Assembly (NCBI RefSeq): GCF_000002075.1
Contig: NW_004797520.1
Location: forward strand, 304,072 to 368,071
From: Aplysia californica
Lineage: Eukaryota > Mollusca > Gastropoda > Aplysiida > Aplysiidae
DNA length: 64,000 nucleotides
Reading direction: 5' to 3'
In this document: piece after piece, positions 1 to 10,600 of the stretch
Numbering within the stretch: position 1 is the stretch's first letter
Layout: each line of letters opens with the position of its first letter
Position numbers and translations under genes: made by a program
The notes under the pieces: model-generated
Seen by the model: only the letters and a program-made list of their open reading frames with translations
What the model was told of the DNA's origin: nothing
Database searches by the model: none

Positions 1-636
1 ACCCTACAAATTAATTTCCTTTATTAGGCCTATGTCACTCGCTGGATGTCTCATTCGGCTGATGACACCAAACTGGTGCGGGTTGATTCACCACTGCTGT
101 CCTGTAAAGATAGCTGATGATCCCATGAAAAAAGGTGTTTTCTGTAATACCAAGGAAAGAGAGCTGTTTGGTACTTTTACCATGGACCTCTCACTTCTCT
201 CACTAACCTCTACTTCGCAACGTTAACGCCCACCTGTTGCTTCCTCTACACTTGTGACCAACTTGTATTTCTTAAAGGAGAAGAGTTTCACAATACATAT
301 GTACTGTACTGTAAACACTACAAAGCAAGACTGTTTGCGCACCCAGACTTGCAATTTCGTTTTATATTTCATTGTCATTTCAACAATCAACCTTTTGAAT
401 ATTATGTTGACATCAAAACATAATTCTTATATACGTCAACATTTTGTGTAACTCCTGATAACAGCCTCTTTTTAAAAAGAGGGTTTTTTCCACGGTGAAC
501 GTATTTATTCAACCTTGACAGAGCCCCACGCCAGCTGCTGCGCCTGTTGTGAGTAAAGGAATCGGTGCTCACATTCAGAGAGCCACCCGCAGGTGCTGTG
601 CTCACTATCAGACCGAGGCTCAGAGAATGCACTAAT
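1..636 (+). promoter_or_regulatory. Upstream region and probable 5' UTR
   Basis: This stretch precedes the start codon at 637. No convincing TATA box or initiator was found, and the transcription start cannot be placed. A perfect 18-bp palindrome lies at 465-482, followed by a T run. GC content rises from about 520, as expected near a first exon. The short open frames here are not supported by family similarity. Confidence 0.35.
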
Positions 637-743
637 ATGGCGGCGATCAGAACGAGTGGAGTGATGTCGCCGTCAAGTATACTCGTCATTTTTCTGTGTT
701 TCTTGCAATTTTCAGGAGGAAAAGAAACCCCAGATCTGAAAGA
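637..743 (+). CDS. CACNA2D1: Alpha2delta exon 1: start codon and signal peptide
   Basis: Starts [12 protein letters not shown], then the hydrophobic core [12 protein letters not shown] and SGG, a typical signal peptide. An in-frame upstream ATG at 565 would place 24 extra residues before it, so 637 is preferred. The exon ends before GTGAGC with two bases of a split Asp codon completed by exon 2. Confidence 0.85.
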
Positions 744-3700
744 GTGAGCGCGCAACTTACCATTCTTTTGTTGATAAAAGTAAACGCGCATCGCCCAACT
801 CGCGGGCGTTTGGTTTGCACCGACTGTCGTACTCTAGCTAAAGTAAAAGAATAAAATAAAATAGATCTACTGGGTGATGAGGAGTACGTTTCTCTAGTGT
901 GTATCTCTTCATGAAAACGCACAACATAGAGTTTGGAATAATGTTTTATCCTTAGTAGGGTTTGGTAGCGGAGCAATGATTTATGCGTAAGCATGAATCG
1001 TGTCACATCTGATATTATTATTTTTCAATTATATTGACAGTTAAAATGGAATGCATTTTATTCGGGAGTAAATATCGTGGGTTTTATTATCTTGTAAATG
1101 TTTTCTCATGATTCTCTAGACCCAAGAAATGGATCCATCGTTCCAAATTTGGTTTTATTTCTGGTTGTTACAGAGTGGCTTATAAATTAGTTGGTCTATG
1201 CACTGATCTAAGTTATTTATTGTTTTAGATTTTATAATGTTAGGCCCTACTGGTAGGACGACCAACTTCTAAAGTTGTTTTTTTTCTCAGACAACTGGTA
1301 AATATCAGTGTAACTAGATTCTAGATCTATACTGGCTTAAGTTTTATCTCTATTATCAATTTTTGTGGAAAGAATTTCTGAAAGGTAAGCTTACATTAGC
1401 TTGGCTGACTGTTGTTTTTTTTTTTTTTAAATGAGAAAGATTGAAGGAATTAATGCAGAAATTTTTTATTCGTGCAAAATGAAAGATCTTTTTCTAGCTC
1501 ACACACTCTTGCACATTAGGCTACAATAACTGAGAAAGAAATAATAATCGTGAAGGTTTGGTGTTTTTTTTTGTATGCCTTCCAAATTAAATAAAAGAAT
1601 CAAAACTGAAAAGCTTACAAAAATCAACTGAAGGCAGATACTCATTCAACATTGTGCATGTTGACAGTATTGACAGACATGTAGTTTTTAGGAGAATCTT
1701 TCAACTTACAAGTAGTTGTGTATCTCTTCATTATATTCTAATTGAATACATATTTCTTTTTAATGGGTTTTTTTCAGTTTCTTCTTAACTTTTTTTTTGG
1801 TCCCATGTTCTGATTTTGGAGCCGATATTTGTAGGTTGCATAAAAATGTATATATGACTATATTTATGATAAATACCTGCTTGTGTCTGTTTCAGTGTGG
1901 AGGACTGGGCCAAAGAAGTTGACGACAAGCTGTGGAATTTCAACTATTTAGTGGATGTTGTGAGAGCTGTAAGTTTCGCAATAAGAAAATTTGGGAGGAC
2001 TTCTGTAACGAGCGACCACTATGAGACAGAGCAGAATTGAGGGCTTGGGGTAGGGGTAAGGTTAGGGTTAGGGGTAGGGGTAGGGGTAGGGGTAAGGGTA
2101 GGGGTAGGGGTAGGGGTAGGTCTAGGCCTCTTCTTTATTGTGTTTGATGGGGTGGTCGCTCGTTATGGAAGTCCTTCCGAAAATTTCTTGTTATAGCTGC
2201 GTTACAATTGCCCATTCAGTTTCTGCGGGTTTCCAGATAGAACTGTTTTTGTAATAAAGACACCAGGGGGCATCTTTATAGTTTCGTTTTTTGTTTCTTT
2301 ATTTCTTTCTTAGTTTTTGACTGAAAAATCATTTAAGTGCCGTCATTGTTCTGATTAGGAAGATCTCTTTTTCTTTAATAAAATTGTTCTCTCAAAACTA
2401 CTAAAAGCACGCAAAAAAACCCCAAATGACTTTAGCTCTTGTGGAATGATGCTGGTGATTGTGTTTAATTCAGCGAGATAATGATTAATGCTTACTGCTT
2501 TACTTAAAACTTACTTGCCATCCTTTGATTCAGTGTCATGAAGTGACAGTCACTGCTTTTCTGTAGCTCTGATGTTGCTTAGAGAACTGTTCGGACATGG
2601 AGTGAAAAAACCCCACAATTTAAGGAAAAAAAGGAATAGGTTTTGCTTTTTTAAAGAATAATAGGGCTGTTCGTTTTCTTGTTTTTTGTTTTTAAAAAAT
2701 AAAATAATTTTAATATGTTTGTCATGACTCATATTTCTATAATGAAAGAATGATAGTGAAATATTTGTTGATTTATAAAGAAGGTTGTTGGTGCTAAATT
2801 GTTTCAATTGTTTGTATTTCTGATTTACTTGGGAAAAAAACTTAGGTGTGGAAGTCTGAATGTTTTTTGTTCTTCAATTAATTTGCTTTTTCAGACTTAC
2901 AAAGAAAAAAGCACGGACGCGAATCCAGACCCAGGCATTCGCATGCAGTATGAGAAAGTTAACGAAGAAGAAATGGTTCAGACGATGGCAGACAGCCTTG
3001 CCCAAATGTTGAAGAAAAAAATGGATGCTTTGAAGGTATGATCGACACACCCTCAGCCTGTTCAGGCATGAATAGAAAGTTATAACATTGAAATTGCCCC
3101 AAGGTGTATTTCTTTTCCTTTGCATTTTGTCTAATTTGTTGTAAAAATTACGAGTTTTTTGGGGTTTTTTTGGTATTGCCATGGAAATTAAATCATTATG
3201 AAAAGCTTAACTATTTGCTTGGAGGCCTCAAATCGGACAAAGTACAGACACATATTGATGGTAACAGTCGCAAACCATGTTAGTCGGAAATTACGACTTT
3301 CAAGGAAAATAGTTTGTGAGTTATGAGTATGCGGGGAAATGAATATATTAAATGCATTTTGTGCCCGTGATGTATTTTGTAATTTTCGCTCTATTAACTC
3401 GCAATATGATGCAAGAGGCTTTCGAAGCGATCTTCTTTATCAAAAAAAGAACTTGATCTAATTTGTACTTGGACAGTTTGTGACAGTTATCGTCAATGTA
3501 AAATTTATGCTACTGAAATTTGGGGCTTGAATGGTAGTTTGTTAAGCTGTTTGATTCCCCTCTTAAATTGTCACGTTTGGGTTTTAGAAAATGAAAGGTA
3601 GAATTAGTGTACAGTAAACTTAATACTCTTACCTAAGGTTAATTCTTCAGTTTTGGTTCCACATGAGAAAAGAATATTGTCTTTGTGACTTTGTTTACTG

Positions 3701-6700
3701 AAGGTTTCAAAGGCTTTTATTATGATAAAAGTTTTATTCTAATAAAGATTGAGATGAATTTGTGCTGTTTTAAAAATGTATTGCCAATGTAATACTTTAT
3801 TTTCAGACTAATTAGATTAGTTGAATTTTGCATATATATCAAAGGGTATGAAGGATGATGTATGGCCACATGAATAAACCACTGGTCAAAGATCCAATCA
3901 ATGAGTTGAGGAGGGGAGATCAATCCATAATCTTCCAAATTAGAACACAACATGTACCCCTCAACCAACATCTCAACCAAATTGGAGTAAAGCAGTCTGC
4001 TGCCTGCCCACTATGTGACTACCCCTCAGAGACAGTGGAACATCATCTGTTCTTCTGTAGAAAACTAACTGATTTATGTTTTCTTCCCAAGCTACCCCAC
4101 ACATCTAATTGCCTCTAATCCTCAAGACTACAATTAGAACAGACATGCAGCTATTACCGAATAGCATCATGCAGAAGAGTTAACGCTCAGATGCTACTGG
4201 ATCGCTAACAACAACAACAACAATCAAAGGGTATTCTAAAATGTTTCAAGTTTTTTTATCACTTCTATAAACATGTGTGAGGTGGAAACCAATCTGTTCT
4301 TTTTGTTACTTAATAATGATGATGACAAATTTTTACTTTTTCAGCTGTCTGTTGAGAAAGCTGAAGAAGTGGCAGCTAATTATGAGTGGAACAAAAACCT
4401 GGTGGTAAGGCTTGTATTGTATTCTTTTTCAATGCTGTGTACGTTATCGGTGCTTTGTTGTGTAGGTTTTGCATTACAAAAATCTATAAGATGCAATGGA
4501 CTAATTCTGTGTTCAGGCTGATCTTTCTCCTCAGACAGGCCCGTGCACAAGTGCAATCGACACATATTCTTGCATTCTGCCTCTTTGTCTTTAAAGAAAT
4601 TTAACCATTTCATTCCAAAAGAAGTAACTAGACCTAGGCCTACAGATTATGCATTTAATGGGAAAAGTCAAGGAGACATTAGTCTTCCTGAATATAACCT
4701 GTAACGTTAAGAGCATGATTTTCAATTAATGTAAAATATTAGTTTGAGATTGTTAAACATTCATTATATAAATCAAGTAACTATGTACTGAAGCTTATTG
4801 GGAGGAGCACTCATAACTTCAGTGACGGTCACTTTACCTCAGCTGTGGGAGGCTATATGTATGTTCTATTCAGCAAGCCATTTTAGGAGATGGGGTATTC
4901 AATTGCTGTTTAGTTCTGCCTTTTGCTGCGATGTAATGATGGATTCGAAATTATTATATCTGAAGTAGAATTTACAATTGATTTTTTGTATTTCTGTTGC
5001 TATATTTTACAGAAAGATAATGTTCATTATGTGAACGCTAAAGAAATTCTAAGCAACGGGCTGGAACTGACGTATGATGAACGTTTTGGAAAAGGCGTTA
5101 ACTTGAACACTTCAAGTGTGCACATACCTGTGGAAATATATGACGGAAGTAAGTTAAATTCTTGATGTTATTTTTGTTGTATACAATTGCCTTAGAAGTG
5201 GTTTTTGAGCTTTGAATGAGCGGAACTTTGCTGTAATAATAAATGATCACTAAGAATGTTTGCTTTTTATTGCTGGTGTTTGCATATATAGTGACTGAGG
5301 CATTTTAGTACTGATATTTATGTATTGAATAACTGGAGCATTTTATTACTGATATTTATGTATTGAATAATTGGAGCATTTTATTACTGATATTTATGTA
5401 TTGAATAACTGGAGCATTTTATTACTGATATTTATGTATTGAATAACTGGAGCATTTTAGTACTGATATTTATGTATTGAATAACTGGAGCATTTTATTA
5501 CTGATATTTATGTATTGAATAACTGGAGCATTTTATTACTGATATTTATGTATTGAATAACTGGAGCATTTTATTACTGATATTTATGTATTGAATAACT
5601 GGAGCATTTTATTACTGATATTTATGTATTGAATAACTGGAGCATTTTATTACTGATATTTATGTATTGAATGACTGGAGCATTTTATTGGTGATGTTTA
5701 CATATTGAATGACCGGAGCATTTTTTGTACAGATATTTACATGTTGGAACCACTGGAGCATTTTTTGTACAGATATTTACATGTTGGAACCACTGGAGCA
5801 TTTTTTGTACAGATATTTACATGTTGGAACCACTGGAACATTTTTTGTACAGATATTTACATGTTGGAACCACTGGAGCATTTTTTGTACAGATATTTAC
5901 ATGTTGGAACCACTGGAGCATTCCTCTGTCATTCTTGAACCCTCCAAATAGTTGTGTTTTTATTGCAGATAATGACATATATCATATAGAACGGATTGAA
6001 TGTTCCACCGTCAATCATAACTGCTCAAAATATTTACTTCTTATCGCACATATTGACTTGACATATTGAATGGCTTGAACATTCCTCTGTTATATTCCAC
6101 TGCTAAATATGTTTGTACCCCTCGGAGCAGTGCTACTGACTGAAGTGTTTTTAGGCCATTCCCAAAGGGGGACATTAACATGTTCTTGTGGCTCATATGA
6201 TCTTATGCAGGTGCGAGTGCTGTAAAGACTCTACTAAAACTAAACTTAAAAATGTTTGTGTATATCTACTACAAGTATTGACATATTGAACGGCTTGAAC
6301 AATGTTTGTGTATATCTGCTGCAGATATTGATATATTGAACGGCTTGAACTGGTCTGCGGCCCTGGAGAAACAGTTTGAGCTGAACTACAAGGCTGATCC
6401 GGAGATCCAGTGGCAGTACTTTGGTTCCCAGACAGGCTTCATGAGGACATATCCTGGTTTGTTCAGTCGTTCGTGTATTCAGTAGAGAAAATATTTTTTT
6501 GCTTGTGCTTGGAAAAAAAAAGAGGGGAATAAAATGGCTTGATTTCTAAATGTCGTAATTACACAATGCCATGACAGACATTAGGCTCCCTAATGAAAAT
6601 GAAGTTTATCCACTCAAAACGCTTCAAGAAAATCCGTTTTTTGTCTCTCCTGTAAAATTTGAAAAAACGCGACTTACCATAGTTTACTTGGCAGCCCTCG

Positions 6701-7480
6701 ATATGTAAGTTTCTGAAAATGTAGTTGCTGTAGCTGCTTATGATCTCTTTGAAACTTTTTTTCACTGACTGTTGTATACACAAGTTATGAGTGATTGGTT
6801 TGGAATTGTTCCCTTTTTTAGACTGGTCACTTTTATTTTATTTTACTGGTAAAATGGAATAGAAAATTAATCTGAAGCTCGAATAGATGGTTATGAATTC
6901 TTGGGTTTATTTTTTTTTATTATCTGAAACTTTTTACTGATTATTAAATAGCATATTATGTGTAATAAGTGTTTTCAAATGGGTAAATCAAATTTGTCTT
7001 ATTTAGTTGGCTTGAAATTAGGCGTACAACTCTGTTGGAAGTAATCCTGATTTCGTGTGGTCGAGGAAAACAAATAGGTCAGCGGAGAATGAAAGTTTTC
7101 TTCCTGTTTCTATTTGATTGTAAAGAAATGCTGATAAGTTCCTTTATCTGTCTAATTTCTCGCAGCGACCCAGTGGCCTGGAAATGGAGTGGATCTTTAC
7201 GATGTGAGGAGACAATCTTGGTAAGTAATTGACTTCGAAAGTTGAGAAGGCAAAGAGCCGTTAGTTATTCTTCAGTTCAGCATCATTATCACTACTATCA
7301 TTTGTATTTTATCATCATCATCATCGTTATCTTCATCTAGTATAAGGCTCTAAGTATATTGACAATGGAGCGGAAAAAGAGCCTCGCTCTCGCTCTCGCT
7401 CAAAGATTTCTTCGTGGAGTCCACCAGGCCCTTTAAGGAAACAAAAAAAAATCATCATCTTCATCATCTTCATCATCATC

Positions 7481-7516
<36 letters not shown>

Positions 7517-7574
7517 TTCATCATCATCTTCATCATCATCATCATCATCGTCATCATCGTCATCATCATCATCG

Positions 7575-7628
<54 letters not shown>

Positions 7629-10600
7629 GCCTTTACAACTAGTGGTCTTGACACACACTTCAAGCTGCTGATGAGACTTCTTAAATTTCTAGTGCTTCAT
7701 GACAGGGTGAAATTGTGCTGATGATAAAGTGTAATATGTTCTATGATGAGACCTCTATATTTTTCTTAAAGAGAAGATAAGATAAGATAAGATACATCTT
7801 TATTGTCCAGATCATGGATGATGGTAAAAATGACTTTCTGTATCTTTCTTTGTTACAGATCAGAAGCCCAGGTCTTTTACTTCTGACTGATGTTTTTATT
7901 TGAGAGAACAAGGGATGTTTACTGTCCAAAGAGATGGAATTAATTTTTTTTTAGTGCAACCTGTAATGTACAATTCATCCAAGTTACAACTTTGTTAGTA
8001 TTCACCTGACTCCAGAGTTCTGTTGCTGACATGACCTATTTTTCACCGGTGCTCTCACTTCACTCGACAGGTACACGCAGGGCTCCAGCTCTCCCAAGGA
8101 CATGATGATCCTGATTGACACGTACGTTGTTTGTGCACCAATCTGTAAATGACTTGGTTGCTTTTAAAGACAAGCGGGCTAACCCAGATTTCGGGGGTTT
8201 TCGAGAAATCTTGACCAACACCAAAAGTGGGCATTGCCCTACCTTTAGGAGAAGTTTGGTTTCATTGGTGTGTATATTTGTTTTGGTTATAGAGAAAACT
8301 CTCCTTGTCTTTTAAAGAAATTGAATAAGGATCCAAAAATTTTACCATCGATTTTCTCAAAACAGCATTTTTCGGGATAGTCCCCTTGTGCTTAAAAGCG
8401 ACCATTTACGTTCTAAAGATTGTTTAGTGGGTAGTTGCTGGGTGCTGTGGTAAGGTTTGCTCCATCTTTCTTGTAAAAATCTATCATCCTTAGCTCTTTT
8501 TCTTTCTTTTTTTTTGGTATGTTTCTTTCTAATCTTTGGCACCTTAATGATCTGTTTGTGGTGCAAGTGCTGTAAAACTTTTACTAAAACTAAAATTTAA
8601 TCACTTTTTGTTCTCACTGTAACAGAGGTAAGGAGCTTTCAAATGCTAAAGGCTGAGCAGCTTTCAATGTCCAACATGTCTACCAGATGAATAAATGAGT
8701 AGTTTCTGTTTGGTGAAACCTAATGGACAGTAATGTTTGCAGGACTAGCCCAGTAGTTGTCTGCCCCTTAACTCTTTTATCTCCGACAAGCCGGGACTAG
8801 CCCAGTAGTTGTCTGCCCCTTAACTCTTTTATCTCCGACAAGCCGGGACTAGCCCAGTAGTTGTCTGCCCCTTAACTCTTTTATCTCCGGCAAGCCGCTT
8901 GCGGTCGGGCACATTCCTTTACCATTTTGAATTTAAATTATTTTTTGGCAATTGCCCAAAACAGGTCTCTTTTTATCGGGATTTCATCATGTTTTGATTT
9001 AAGTTCACTTGTTTTGATTTATTGACCCATTTAGTGGCTTTTTTGTCATTTTTAGATTTAATACGGTAGTGGGTTTGCCCTCTCGGAGATATAGAGTTGA
9101 ACAGTCTGATCTCCACTCAGTGGTTGATATGTTGTGACTGATTGTTGTGAACTTTGAAATGTGTGAGTTAAACAGTCTCACACCCCCCAGGGTAGCTCTA
9201 CTGACTGAAGTGTCTTTAGGCCATTCTCAAAGGGGGGACATTAACATGTTCTTATGCACAGTAGAATTCAGATGGGCTGATTCTTCAATGTCATGATCAT
9301 AACTGCCTGAACTGCAACAGGGAACTGCTGCTTTTTCTATCTTAATCCTTACTATCGTCATTTTTCCTCTACTTCTTTTGTATGTTTGTCACACTCTTGT
9401 GACCCGCTATTTCTGGGGTGCCTTGATAGTCGAAGCAGACTTTATGCTGTTGAAACTGGAGAGGTGAGCAGCGTGAGCATGATTTCCTGTAAGGACTTCT
9501 CTGTTGACATCCACCCCTTGGCGCTGATTGTTGTGAACTTTGAGATGTGTGAGTTAACTGATTGTGAACTTTGAGATGTGTGAATTAACTGATTGTGAAC
9601 TTTGCTGTTGGCAGGAGTGGCAGCACACACGGCCAGTCGCTGCAGCTGATGCAGAACGCGGTCAAGTCCATTCTGGATACGCTAGGGGAGAACGATTTTG
9701 TCAATATTGTTTCAGTAAGTAGTTGTCTTTGGAAACTTTGTTCAGTAAGTAGTTGTCTTTGGAGACTTTGTTCAGTAAGTAGTTGTCTTTGGAAACTTTG
9801 TTTACTCGGACCACTTGTCTAGACTTTGGAGAGATCTGAAGGAAATATTATAAATGCAAGAAATTGCATGCAAGACATTTTTTCCGTCGTTGGTCCCAAC
9901 AGAATTTTGAATTTTATGAAGGCCATTGGCCTTTATGGCAACTTGTAAAGTGAAACAATATTGTTAAAAAATTGTTTTTGTTATTTATACAAGTTGTTTT
10001 AAATCGTCAATATATTTACACCGAATTTTAGTATTTTAGCATTTTAAAGTCTAATTGTCGACCAACCGTGCAGTGAACTGTTGCGAATGCTACCAACTTG
10101 TGTTTCACAGTTGCGAGCGCCGTAAAACCCTATACTGTACTATACTTGGAAGGTTTGGATTATTTTTGTGTGGAGGGAAGGGCAGTGCTGGTAGGTCCTC
10201 CCTTTTTATTTTTTTAGATTTGTCATTTTTGTCCATTGCTTCATACTTTTCCTGCGCTAAATGGCCACAATTATGTTGATGTGCTTCTGTTGAAAGCTCG
10301 GAAGATGATAAAGTGTCTGTTCATCGTGTAATTAGATGGTGAAGTCATGACTTACACATATATGCATTTGGGTGGTTTGTGGCTGTTCTGGTGCTCCTTC
10401 TGTCCTGTCAAACGTCTGTCTTCCTTATCTCTCCTCCTTCTGTCCTATCAAACGTCTGTCTTCCTTATCTCTCCTCTTTCTGTCTTATCAAACGTCTGTC
10501 TTCCTTATCTCTCCTCCTTCTGTCCTATCAAACGTCTGTCTTCCTTATCTCTCCTTCTGTCCTATCAAACGTCTGTCTTCCTTATCTCTCCTCCTTCTGT

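Noticed and set aside
2043-2128. Interstitial telomere
   Set aside because: The GGGGTA/TTAGGG-like units are short, degenerate and enclosed in a foldback element's arms.
3855-4118. Small gene with a zinc-knuckle-like CPLC...H...C motif
   Set aside because: It is the end of a 5'-truncated LINE with target duplication, not a host gene.
5302-5920. CRISPR-like array
   Set aside because: Directly tandem units with no unique spacers, in an intron of a eukaryotic gene.
7333-7671. Poly-Met, poly-His and poly-Asp open frames
   Set aside because: They are the translation of a (TCA)n microsatellite.
7765-7815. GATAAGATAAGATA...CTTTATTGTCC similar to 37366-37420, as a LINE end
   Set aside because: Similarity is short and simple; not enough to name a family.
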